Assembly (NCBI GenBank): GCA_947381945.1
Contig: CANCXM010000001.1
Location: forward strand, 1-64,000
Source: an uncultured Muribaculaceae bacterium
GTDB lineage: Bacteria; Bacteroidota; Bacteroidia; Bacteroidales; Muribaculaceae
Length of the DNA stretch: 64,000 nt
Direction: 5' to 3'
Positions 42,649 to 51,447 of the stretch are shown in pieces. The notes under the pieces were generated by a model. It made no database searches, was not told the DNA's origin, and saw only the letters and a program-made list of their open reading frames with translations. Each line of letters starts with the position of its first letter. Within the stretch, counting starts at the first letter, position 1. The position numbers were made by a program, and so were the translations under genes.

Positions 42649-45633
42649 ATGACTATCAGAAATAAAATCCTTCGTATGCTGCTGTGTGGAGCCATGCCTT
42701 TGCTCATGACCGGGCCTTTGCTTGCGCGCGAAACCTATAATTTCAATCCCGGATGGCTTTTGAAAGTCGGGGATGAAAGCGGGGCTGAAAAGACCTCGTG
42801 GGATGACAGAGACTGGAAAAGAATAAGTCTGCCCCGCGCATTCAATGAGGATGAGGCCTACAAAGTTGGAATCGCCCAACTGACCGACACTGTCGCATGG
42901 TATCGCAAGCATTTCAAAGTGCCCGCGTCGGCCAAAGGGAAGAAGGTGTTTCTTGAATTTGAAGGTGTGAGGCAGGGGGCCGATTTCTATGTCAACGGTC
43001 AGCACATCGGTCTTCACGAGAACGGAGTGATGGCTGTCGGATTCGACATCACTCCATATATCCGTTACGGCAAGGAAAATGTGGTTGCGGTGCGCACGGA
43101 CAATGACTGGGATTACCGTGAGCGCTCGACCGACAGCCGTTTTCAGTGGAACGACCGCAATTTCAACGCCAACTACGGTGGCATCCCCAAGAACACTTGG
43201 CTGCATATCGCCGATCCGGTCTATCAGACACTACCGCTCTACAGCAATCTCGGGACCACGGGCACATATATCTATGCCACCGACATAAAGGTGAAAAGCC
43301 GCACTGCCGACATCCATGCAGAGTCGGAGGTGAAGAATGACGGACGCAAAAGTGTGACTGTCGGATATAATGTGAGGATTTTTGACAACGATAACAAGGA
43401 GGTAGCTTCATTTTCCGGCACCCCCGAAACGATAGCTCCGGGAGAGACGGTTGTGCTGAAAGCATCGGCCCCACTTTCAGGTATACATTTCTGGAGCTGG
43501 GGCTACGGCTATCTCTACAAGGTGAAGACTTCGCTTGTCATTGACGGCAAGGAGACGGATGAGGTCACCACAACTACCGGTTTCCGCAAGACACGCTTCG
43601 GTGAAGGAAAGATATGGATAAATGACCGCGTTCTTCAGATGAAAGGCTACGCGCAGCGTTCGAGCAACGAGTGGCCGGGTGTCGGGATGTCCGTGGCTCC
43701 TTGGATGAGCGACTACTCCAATGCGCTTGTGGTCGAGGGCAACGGCAATTTCGTGAGATGGATGCACGTCTCTCCGTGGAGGCAGGATGTTGAATCCTGT
43801 GACCGCGTCGGGCTGATGCAGATGCTCCCTGCGGGAGATGCGGAGAAGGATGTTGACGACAGGCGGTGGGAACAGCGCAAGGAGCTGATGCGCGATGCGA
43901 TTATCTATTACCGCAACAATCCGAGTGTGATTTTCTGGGAGAGCGGAAATGAATCCATCAGCCGTGACCACATACTTGAGATGCGCGAAATCCGCGATAT
44001 GTATGACCCTCACGGCGGACGTGCGATAGGGTCGCGTGAGATGCTCGACATCCGCGAGTCGGAATACGGCGGTGAGATGCTTTATGTCAACAAGAGCGAA
44101 CACAGTCCGATGGTGCAGACGGAGTATTGCCGTGACGAGGGGCTGCGGAAATATTGGGATAACTGGAGTTACCCTTACCACCGCCACGGCGACGGGCCAC
44201 TCCACAAGGGGAAGGATGCAACGGCATATAATCAGAATCAGGATATGCTGACGGTTGAATTCGTCCGCCGTTGGTATGATTTCTGGCGTGAGCGTCCCGG
44301 AACAGGACGGCGTGTGAACTCCGGAGGTGCGAAAATCATTTTCTCTGACACGCAGACACATGGACGGAGTGCCGAAAACTTCCGTCTGAGCGGTGTCGTA
44401 GACCCGATGCGTATTCCGAAAGACGGTTTCTTTGCCCACAAGGTAATGTGGGATGCCTGGGTTGACCATGAAAATTATGCCACCCATATCGTCGGTCATT
44501 GGAACTATCCCGAAGGTACGGTGAAACCGGTCTATGTCGTATCGTCGTGCGACTCGGTCGAACTTAAGGTCAATGGCAAAAGCTACGGACCGGGTCGTCA
44601 GGACTACCGTTTTCTTTTCACCTTTGATTCCATTCCGTATCAGCCCGGAAGGATAGAGGCCATAGGTTATGACAAGGACGGCAAGCAGCGCACATTCTCG
44701 ACCATCGAGACTGTCGGAGAGGCCAAGGCGTTGAAACTTACAAAGCTGACAGGTCCTGACGGAGTCCATGCCGATGGTGCGGATATAGTGCTCGTGCAGG
44801 TCGAGGTTGTCGATGCGCAAGGTCGACGTTGTCCTCTTGCCAACGACACCATTGATTTCAAGCTCACCGGCCCGATGGAATGGCGCGGAGGCATTGCACA
44901 GGGCAAGGATAATTTTGCATTCGCAAAATCGCTTCCGGTTGAGGCCGGAGTAAACCGCGTGATGCTCCGCACGATGCCTGAGGCAGGACATGTCACTCTT
45001 ACCGCCTCCGCTCCCGGATTTGAAACTCAGGAAATCAGTTTTGACACGAAGCCGGTCAAGGTTACAGACGGATTGACTGAATTCATCCCCGCTGCAGCTC
45101 TCAGCTCCAGACTTGACCGTGGAGAGACACCCGAAGGGCCATCATACGCCGATTCGAAAGTTGACGTCAGGGTGGTCAGCGCAAAGGCCGGATGCAATGA
45201 GGATAAGGTCACGGCAAGTTATGATGACAATGAACTCAGCGAATGGCGCAACGATGGCCGTCTGTCGACCGGATGGATTACCTATACCCTTGAACGTCGT
45301 GCGGTGATAGATGATATATGCGTGAAGCTGACCGGTTGGCGACAGCGGTCCTATCCACTTGAAATCTATGCAGGAGACACCCTCGTCTGGAGCGGTAACA
45401 CCGACCGCAGTCTCGGCTATGTCCATCTGAATATCGAAAAACCGGTCATGGCCGACACCTATACCGTCAGGCTAAAAGGGAGCGCAACCGAGGGGGATGC
45501 TTTCGGCCAGATTGTCGAGGTTGCCGAATCGAAGGCCGGAGAACTCGACGTGGTGAAAGCCAAACGGGATGGCAAAGCCAAAAAGGAACTCCGCATTGTC
45601 GAGATAGAATTTCTTGAAACCCTCAATCGGTAA
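42649..45633 (+). CDS. GH2 family glycosidase with C-terminal binding domain
   Basis: About 994 residues, secreted (signal MTIRNKILRMLLCGAMPLLM). The jelly-roll domain includes WYRKHFKVPASAKGKKVFLE; the barrel has acid/base Glu in VIFWESGNESISRDH and a likely nucleophile Glu in MVQTEYCRDEG. A DUF4982-like beta domain (YVVSSCDSVELKVNGKSYG) follows, and the last 170 residues resemble a discoidin-like or lectin sandwich (EWRNDGRLSTGWITYTLERR). It is the GH2 subgroup distinct from the paralogue on the other strand. The start ATG 42649 is preferred to GTG 42643. The GH115 gene follows after 3 bases, so they act together. Confidence 0.9.
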   Translation: MTIRNKILRMLLCGAMPLLMTGPLLARETYNFNPGWLLKVGDESGAEKTSWDDRDWKRISLPRAFNEDEAYKVGIAQLTDTVAWYRKHFKVPASAKGKKVFLEFEGVRQGADFYVNGQHIGLHENGVMAVGFDITPYIRYGKENVVAVRTDNDWDYRERSTDSRFQWNDRNFNANYGGIPKNTWLHIADPVYQTLPLYSNLGTTGTYIYATDIKVKSRTADIHAESEVKNDGRKSVTVGYNVRIFDNDNKEVASFSGTPETIAPGETVVLKASAPLSGIHFWSWGYGYLYKVKTSLVIDGKETDEVTTTTGFRKTRFGEGKIWINDRVLQMKGYAQRSSNEWPGVGMSVAPWMSDYSNALVVEGNGNFVRWMHVSPWRQDVESCDRVGLMQMLPAGDAEKDVDDRRWEQRKELMRDAIIYYRNNPSVIFWESGNESISRDHILEMREIRDMYDPHGGRAIGSREMLDIRESEYGGEMLYVNKSEHSPMVQTEYCRDEGLRKYWDNWSYPYHRHGDGPLHKGKDATAYNQNQDMLTVEFVRRWYDFWRERPGTGRRVNSGGAKIIFSDTQTHGRSAENFRLSGVVDPMRIPKDGFFAHKVMWDAWVDHENYATHIVGHWNYPEGTVKPVYVVSSCDSVELKVNGKSYGPGRQDYRFLFTFDSIPYQPGRIEAIGYDKDGKQRTFSTIETVGEAKALKLTKLTGPDGVHADGADIVLVQVEVVDAQGRRCPLANDTIDFKLTGPMEWRGGIAQGKDNFAFAKSLPVEAGVNRVMLRTMPEAGHVTLTASAPGFETQEISFDTKPVKVTDGLTEFIPAAALSSRLDRGETPEGPSYADSKVDVRVVSAKAGCNEDKVTASYDDNELSEWRNDGRLSTGWITYTLERRAVIDDICVKLTGWRQRSYPLEIYAGDTLVWSGNTDRSLGYVHLNIEKPVMADTYTVRLKGSATEGDAFGQIVEVAESKAGELDVVKAKRDGKAKKELRIVEIEFLETLNR

Positions 45634-45636
45634 CTG

Positions 45637-48039
45637 ATGATGATTAAACTCCACTCTTTCCTGATAACGATACTTTTTATGTCGGCCCTACTGCCAATGC
45701 ATGGCAAGGGGAAGTCTTTTCAGCTCAAACGAGGTGAAAAACTGAAAATCGAACGGCTTGATGAGGCAGCTCCCGTTGTTAGTTCGGCTATAGAATTGCT
45801 TGGACGCGACATGGAAGCCGTGATTGGCATAAGTCCTCGTCGCGATGCGGGGAAAGGGAAGATTGTGGTCGGGACAGCCGATGGGTTGCGTACCAAGATT
45901 AAAGGTATTGATGCGCTCTTGGACTCATTGGAGGGGAAGCGTGAGGCTTTTTCGATGAAGGTGCTTCCCGACGGACGCTTGCTCATAGCGGGCAGCGACA
46001 GTCACGGTGCAGCCTACGGCGTGATGCAGCTCAGCCGGTTGTTGGGAGTGTCGCCGTGGGAATGGTGGGCCGACGTGACTCCACGGAAAATGGAAGTGTT
46101 CACCCTTCCGGCCGGATACAGCGACTGTCAGTCACCGTCGGTTGAATACCGTGGAATATTCATCAACGACGAGGACTGGGGACTGATGCCCTGGAGCGGT
46201 AACAACTATGAGCCCGGAGGGCCGAAAGGGCAGATAGGGCCTAAAACCAACAGCAGGATTTTCGAACTTATGCTGCGTCTGCGCGCCAACACCTATTGGC
46301 CCGCGATGCATGAATGCTCCCTGCCTTTCTTCCTCACGGAAGGCAACAGGGAGGCAGCGAAAAAGTATGGAATCTACATAGGTGGCTCGCACTGCGAACC
46401 GATGGCCTGCAATGCCGCAGGTGAGTGGTCGCGCAGGGGAAAAGGTGAGTATGACTATGTCAATAACAGTGCCGCTGTCCAGCAATTCTGGGAAGACAGA
46501 GTCCGTGAGGTGGCAGGACAGGAGATACTCTATACACTCGGTATGCGCGGAGTGCATGACGGTGCGATGAAGGGCGCGAAGACTACCGGAGAGAGAAAGA
46601 GGGTACTTGCACGTGTGTTTGACGACCAGCGCAATATGCTCAGTCGCTATGTCAACCCGGATGTGACAGAAATCCCGCAGGTATTCATTCCCTACAAGGA
46701 GGTGCTTGACATCTACAATGCAGGTCTTGAAGTCCCGGAGGACGTGACTTTGATGTGGTGTGACGACAACTATGGCTACATCCGTCATTTCCCGACCGCG
46801 GAAGAGCGCAGTCGAAAGGGAGGCAACGGTATCTATTATCACATCTCCTACTGGGGCCGTCCCCACGACTATCTGTGGCTTGGGACATTCAGCCCCTATC
46901 TCCTCTATCAGCAGATGAGCCTTGCCTACGACCTTGGAATACGGAAGATTTGGATGCTGAATGTCGGTGACATCAAACCGGCGGAATATCAGATTGAGCT
47001 ATTCATGGATATGGCGTGGGACATTGACCGCGTAAAAGCCGAAGGCCCTGAGAAGCATCTCTCCGCTTTCCTTGCGCGTGAATTCGGTGATGAGGCTGCA
47101 GAGGAATTGCTTCCAGCCATGAACGAGCACTACCGTCTGGCCTACGTCTCAAAGCCTGAATTCATGGCCAACACACGCACTGAGGAGGCTCGAAAGGCAT
47201 ATTTCAATACTGTCCGCGATAATTCCTGGGGACTTGATTCAATCCGTGGACGGAAAGAACTCTACTGTCAGCTCTCCGACAAAGTCGAGACCATCTCCAA
47301 GATGATACCCGAAGATAGGGAGGATGCCTATTTCCAGCTTGTCAAATATCCTGTCCAGGCAGCCGCGCAGATGAACAGAAAGTTCATCGACGCGCAGATG
47401 GCCCGTCACGGAATTTGCGGGTGGGAGAAGAGCGATGAGGCATACGACAGCATCGCCTCTCTTACACAAATCTACAACAACGGTCTCCGCAACACCGGGA
47501 AATGGAAGGGCATAATGGATATGGCTCCTCGCAGGTTGCCGACATTCGGGCGAGTGCCGCATTCGACAGATTCACTGCCGATGGCCGAACCGCAGCGACC
47601 GGTTGCCGTGTTCAACGGCATTGACGGAAAAGGGCGCTTCACCCCCTGCGAGAATCTCGGTTACGACGGTGGAGCGGCGGCAATCGGCAAGGACGAGGTG
47701 GCGGATTTCAATCTGCCCGCAGTTAGCGGCTGTGACTCATTGACGATTGATGTGAGACTTCTTCCTGTTCACCCTGTGACCGGTAAGAGTCTTTCATTTT
47801 CCCTGATGCTTGACGGTAAGCCTATTGCCACGGATGTCCGCTATCAGACCAAAGGCCGGAGTGAAGAATGGAAGATGAACGTGCTGAGAAATCAGGCCAT
47901 CCGAAAATACACTATTCCAAACGATGGTCAAGCCCACACACTTCAGTTTGTCGCCTTGACGGATGGTATCGTTCTCGACCAGATTCATCTCTTCCGGACC
48001 GTTCCTGCAGACGCAAATCAATGCAAAGCTGTTGAATAG
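45637..48039 (+). CDS. GH115 family alpha-glucuronidase
   Basis: An 800-residue secreted protein. After the signal (FLITILFMSALLPMHGKGKS) comes an alpha/beta domain (GKIVVGTADGLRTKIKGIDA) and the GH115 barrel: VEYRGIFINDEDWGLMPWSG, RLRANTYWPAMHECSLPFF, VTLMWCDDNYGYIRHFPTAE and YHISYWGRPHDYLWLG. A helical bundle and a short C-terminal beta region follow; usual GH115 proteins are somewhat longer because of a larger C-terminal domain. Members remove glucuronic acid or its 4-O-methyl form from xylan or arabinogalactan side chains. Coupled to the GH2 gene it suggests an arabinogalactan-type or glucuronoxylan substrate. Confidence 0.92.
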   Translation: MMIKLHSFLITILFMSALLPMHGKGKSFQLKRGEKLKIERLDEAAPVVSSAIELLGRDMEAVIGISPRRDAGKGKIVVGTADGLRTKIKGIDALLDSLEGKREAFSMKVLPDGRLLIAGSDSHGAAYGVMQLSRLLGVSPWEWWADVTPRKMEVFTLPAGYSDCQSPSVEYRGIFINDEDWGLMPWSGNNYEPGGPKGQIGPKTNSRIFELMLRLRANTYWPAMHECSLPFFLTEGNREAAKKYGIYIGGSHCEPMACNAAGEWSRRGKGEYDYVNNSAAVQQFWEDRVREVAGQEILYTLGMRGVHDGAMKGAKTTGERKRVLARVFDDQRNMLSRYVNPDVTEIPQVFIPYKEVLDIYNAGLEVPEDVTLMWCDDNYGYIRHFPTAEERSRKGGNGIYYHISYWGRPHDYLWLGTFSPYLLYQQMSLAYDLGIRKIWMLNVGDIKPAEYQIELFMDMAWDIDRVKAEGPEKHLSAFLAREFGDEAAEELLPAMNEHYRLAYVSKPEFMANTRTEEARKAYFNTVRDNSWGLDSIRGRKELYCQLSDKVETISKMIPEDREDAYFQLVKYPVQAAAQMNRKFIDAQMARHGICGWEKSDEAYDSIASLTQIYNNGLRNTGKWKGIMDMAPRRLPTFGRVPHSTDSLPMAEPQRPVAVFNGIDGKGRFTPCENLGYDGGAAAIGKDEVADFNLPAVSGCDSLTIDVRLLPVHPVTGKSLSFSLMLDGKPIATDVRYQTKGRSEEWKMNVLRNQAIRKYTIPNDGQAHTLQFVALTDGIVLDQIHLFRTVPADANQCKAVE

Positions 48040-48354
48040 CAGGCCTTCAGTATTGAATAGCGCTAAACATCACATACGGAAACCAAAAATTCCAGATATG
48101 GACTAAAAATGACGAGGCGTGACGTTGCCATCCTGGAAAGTGATGTCGCTTCGCAACTTGTAGTTTGCCCTCCGGCGAGGTGACTATGACAGGATTGTAC
48201 TTTTCTACTATAATTATAAGCTATAAGATTATCATTAAAGAGTCCTTGGGTTCAGGTTTTTTTGATGCAAAGTTAGAACCTCATTTTTCAAAAATGTTAC
48301 GATAATGCAAAAGCGCCCCCGTTTTTTTAATGTGCGATGATGCAAAAGCGGCTG
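48040..48354. other. Intergenic region with repeat-family sequence
   Basis: No gene. From about 48115 the sequence matches, imperfectly, the region downstream of the intact TonB receptor (52070-52340): shared words include GATGTCGCTTCGCAAC, TTGGGTTCAGGTTTTTTTGA and CCTCATTTTTCAAAAAT. It is thus part of the duplicated segment. GCAAAAGCG occurs twice. Confidence 0.7.
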
Positions 48355-49126
48355 CTATTTTTTCAAGAACAGGGAGAAGAGCAGTTCGCGTCCACGGAGA
48401 TTGCGTTGCGATTCGAATGAGCTTAACTGATTGTAGGTGGTGTAGTTGTAACTGCGCTTGTTGCAGATATTTGTCAGCGAGGCTGAAAATTCTATGCGGC
48501 GGTTCAGCTTATAGATGAGTTTGGTGTCGAGCAGGAGGATACTCTTGAAATTGTCGGCTGTCAGTTCATTGCGGTAGTGGTCGCCGATGATGTGCCATTC
48601 CCATTTCCTGTGAGGCATGATGTTGATGAGCAGACGGTTGGTCATTGCGGTCAGCCACGATGCGTTGATTTCATTCATGGTCAGGCGGTTTGACGAGAAG
48701 CGAAGTGCATAGTCGAAACTCAGCCATTTTGTGGGTGCTCCGCTGATGCTTGCCCCTGTCTGCCATCCGGTGCTGACAGACTCCACGAAAGCGCTGCCGG
48801 GAGCCTGTGCCTCGCCGTCGGCCATCGAGATGAGCTGCGATTCCCTGCGGCTGAAAGAGCCGTTGATGCTGATGCTGCCTCGCATGAAGTCAAGAGTCTT
48901 CCCGACACTTCCCATCGCCATCAGACTGCGGCTATCGTTCTTGGCCGAGGAGTAGGAATAGACAATGTAGTCACCGAACAATTGCTGGGAGAGGGTGTAG
49001 GGGAGATGTGACCACCGTTGCGATACCATTGCGTTGGCGAATAGACCGCTGGCCGTTTTGCGGTAGTTGACCGAGGCCGAGATGCTTTGCGATGATGAGG
49101 TGTGGAAATCATCCACGCCTTGTGTG
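48355..49126 (-). pseudogene. Duplicated 3' end of the TonB receptor gene
   Basis: Roughly the last 257 codons of the receptor at 52458-55073 are repeated here on the same strand almost without change, from the region DDFHTSSSQSISASVNYRK to the terminal GRELLFSLFLKK; only two codons near the C-terminus (NKRSYNYTTYNQ against NKQSYNYITYNQ) and a few silent sites differ. There is no promoter, plug or signal peptide, so it is a dead copy. Identity stops sharply at 49126, where transposase sequence begins. The downstream flank is also duplicated. Confidence 0.92.
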
Positions 49127-49551
49127 GACGCAGAGACAATCACACATCATGCCCATATTATAGCATACCCAGGCGTAAAGAAACACAAGATTATCCATTT
49201 GCTCACAAACGATATGGACTCTGATCCCGATGAAATCATTGCCATATATCGCCAACGTTGGGAGATAGAGTTGTTGTTCAAACAGATAAAACAGAACTTT
49301 CCATTGAAATATTTCTATGGCGAGAGCGCAAATACGATAAAGATACAGATTTGGGTCACCTTGATTGCCTGTCTGCTTCTGATAGTGATGCAGCGTGGCC
49401 TGATACATTCATGGAGCTTATAGGGGCTGCCGACCATGTTCAGTTGATGTACTACGTTGACTTCTACAGCCCGTTCAACCACCTTGAGAAAGACTGGGAA
49501 ACCATACTTGAATCGGCATCCGCTGCACCCCCCTTATCCATCGCTTTTTGA
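49127..49551 (+). pseudogene. IS4-type DDE transposase remnant
   Basis: The 3' third of an IS4-family transposase. Recognisable are LLTNDMDSDPDEIIAIYRQR, WEIELLFKQIKQNFPLKYFY (the Y-x2-R-W-x2-E signature with the final catalytic Glu) and GESANTIKIQIWVTLIACLL. The frame shifts near 49420; the C-terminal part continues as VQLMYYVDFYSPFNHLEKDW in another frame. The catalytic Asp residues and the left end are missing. The junction with the duplicated receptor fragment is at 49126/49127. The next 110 bases may hold the old right end of the element. Confidence 0.85.
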
Positions 49552-49698
49552 CTGAGGGGGACTTGTCTTTGGCAAAAACTAGACTCGACCACTTGAATTC
49601 AGCGACCGAGCCATACGTTTTTGCGATTATTGGGTTTTATTGGACAGTAATAATTTGATTTGAACATAAAGTTAGGGAAGAGCTCTCTGATTCTTATA

Positions 49699-50307
49699 CT
49701 ACTCGATATACCATCCAGAAATTTGTAGATAACAGCGCTCCTCTGGCCATGCGCCCTTACCATCAAACCAATTAGCCAAGGAAATTCTTACGATTGAACC
49801 AGCCGGAATTCGTGCGATAGCAGGTAATAAACCAACATACTTAATTTTTAAACCACGATAAAGGTAATAGTCCTTTTCAAACGATACTATATGAGTCAGA
49901 CTATCATCGGGAATCCAAAACTGGGTACTAAAACCAGGAACTCGATCTTTTGTTATGTAGATTCTGGATTGAAGGCAACCCTCAAAAGTACCATTTAAAG
50001 AACCTGAGTATAGACGAGATCCCAGATTATGATTTCTTACATATTCAATAATACCCTGAGTACCAACATTACCTAGTTTTCTAATTGGGGATGTTTGCTT
50101 ATCCTCAACATGGGGTGCTTCTCTAACATTCCATGCAGTTTCAACTGACAGATCCCAACGATCACCTATCTCGTATGGGGCATCTTCTTTTAGGTTGCCT
50201 CCACGTTCATTGTGTAGACGGATTAATTCTCCAGTATATTCATTTATACCGCCGACACATACACCATTTGCCATTTTTGTTTTAGAAACAATAAGTACAG
50301 TTGTCAT
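49699..50307 (-). CDS. Dual OB-like domain protein, third gene of the DUF488 cassette
   Basis: A 202-residue soluble protein opening MTTVLIVSKTKMANGVCVGG, INEYTGELIRLHNERGG, followed by beta-rich sequence (YEIGDRWDLSVETAWNVREA, VRISLANWFDGKGAWPEERC, YLQISGWYIE). I relate it tentatively to the dual OB-fold family, in which similar openings occur; OB folds bind nucleic acids or nucleotides. No catalytic motif is evident. It starts 6 bases after the second DUF488 gene on the same strand and is surely in the same transcript. Confidence 0.72.
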   Translation of the reverse strand: MTTVLIVSKTKMANGVCVGGINEYTGELIRLHNERGGNLKEDAPYEIGDRWDLSVETAWNVREAPHVEDKQTSPIRKLGNVGTQGIIEYVRNHNLGSRLYSGSLNGTFEGCLQSRIYITKDRVPGFSTQFWIPDDSLTHIVSFEKDYYLYRGLKIKYVGLLPAIARIPAGSIVRISLANWFDGKGAWPEERCYLQISGWYIE

Positions 50308-50313
50308 AAGATT

Positions 50314-50796
50314 CTAAAGATTAATTATTTTACAATCAAGTATTTCCGCTAGTTTATTGGCGACTAATGATCGGTGGCAAGCTGTTGCATGCTCCTCTAC
50401 GCAGAAGAACACGATGTTCTCTGCACCACTATTACTTAGCTCATTTGCCAGTTCCTGTAGGTTATATGGGGCTAAGATTTGTTTAATATATTCAGATTTA
50501 AAAACGGAACCAAGCGTAGTTCTCTGTTTTTTAGTTTCGCCATTTGCTTTATCGGCATCTTTTTGTTTTTGACGAATATCATTTGTAGGTGCCAGCTCTT
50601 TTATATATCTATATCCAATGCCGAGATCTTGCAACTTAGATTGAAGGTAATTGCTATTTACGTATTTATATTGAGAACCACGCACACCTCGACGTTGACG
50701 AATGTCGCAAAAGAGATCTATTTTATTCTCTTGAAGTTTACCAAAGTAAGACTCTTCAGTGGAGTTATAGACTCCAATAGTGTAAATTTTAATCAT
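50314..50796 (-). CDS. DUF488 family protein, second of pair
   Basis: About 160 residues from ATG 50796. The Rossmann-like DUF488 pattern is present: IKIYTIGVYNSTEESYFGKL, DLFCDIRQRRGVRGSQYKYV, GIGYRYIKELAPTNDIR and the C-terminal VFFCVEEHATACHRSLVANK, containing the C-x-E-x5-C-H-R signature. The frame continues upstream to 50892, but that part overlaps the previous gene, so the ATG that overlaps its end by eight bases is chosen. It differs strongly from the first DUF488 protein and has a helical insertion rich in K and Q (QKQKDADKANGETKKQRTTL). Function of DUF488 proteins is not established. Confidence 0.85.
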   Translation of the reverse strand: MIKIYTIGVYNSTEESYFGKLQENKIDLFCDIRQRRGVRGSQYKYVNSNYLQSKLQDLGIGYRYIKELAPTNDIRQKQKDADKANGETKKQRTTLGSVFKSEYIKQILAPYNLQELANELSNSGAENIVFFCVEEHATACHRSLVANKLAEILDCKIINL

Positions 50797-51406
50797 ATGG
50801 GTTATAAGTTTCTTCGGATGTATCAGTAAGATTTTTATATGACTTGCGAGATTTAAAAAATGGCGGTTCACATGGGCCAAATAAATTTCCATCAGGTTCC
50901 CATAAGCCTTTGGTTAAAGTTTTCATAATTTCTTCTTGACTTATGGTTTTGTTAATGGCAATAATATGGTTCATAGAAATATTATGGAGGAAGTAGAGTT
51001 CTCTGCCAATAAGTTTGCTCCGATGGCATTCTGAAGGGTCGGATTCACTACACATAATTGCCACTCTGCACTTTTTATTATTAGCATCCACCAGCCTATT
51101 AAGCCCAATCTTGAAAGTAGGTTCTTCTGCCATCATACGATAATCAAAATAACCTTCTTCATCGTAGCAAATATCATTTAGAGGTCGCCCTCCGATATAA
51201 TCTCCCATATAAACATATCTAACACTTTCTTGTTTTAGCCATCTTTCAATTATCCCCTGATTGAAATGATTAACCCATTTAGAGTATGGACTACTCCTAA
51301 CATCAACAAGAAAATGTATGTCAAAAGACCTGAGTTCGGAAATGAACTCCTCTTGAGTTTTCTGACCGTGACCGATTGAGTATAGAGATGAATTACTTCG
51401 TACCAT
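50789..51406 (-). CDS. DUF488 family protein, first of pair
   Basis: A 205-residue protein matching DUF488: SLYSIGHGQKTQEEFISELR, FLVDVRSSPYSKWVNHFNQG, VRYVYMGDYIGGRPLNDICY and AIMCSESDPSECHRSKLIGR with the C-x-E-x5-C-H-R signature. The conserved Asp-Val-Arg strand and the Cys/His cluster suggest an enzyme active site, but no activity is established for the family. The C-terminal 40 residues extend beyond the domain. It begins about six bases after the predicted transcription start of a full promoter and is translated first in the three-gene cassette. Confidence 0.87.
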   Translation of the reverse strand: MVRSNSSLYSIGHGQKTQEEFISELRSFDIHFLVDVRSSPYSKWVNHFNQGIIERWLKQESVRYVYMGDYIGGRPLNDICYDEEGYFDYRMMAEEPTFKIGLNRLVDANNKKCRVAIMCSESDPSECHRSKLIGRELYFLHNISMNHIIAINKTISQEEIMKTLTKGLWEPDGNLFGPCEPPFFKSRKSYKNLTDTSEETYNPYD

Positions 51407-51416
51407 AATTAGTTTA

Positions 51417-51447
51417 CAAAATTAATACATATTACTCTAAACGCAAA
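51417..51447 (-). promoter_or_regulatory. Promoter of the DUF488 cassette
   Basis: -7 box TAATTTTG (51417-51424) and -33 box TTTG (51444-51447) on the minus strand, 19 bases apart. The transcription start should lie about 5-7 bases before ATG 51406, a nearly leaderless message. Confidence 0.8.

Noticed and set aside
48355..49126. Independent short outer-membrane protein
   Set aside because: It is an almost exact copy of the last third of the neighbouring receptor and lacks signal peptide, plug and promoter.
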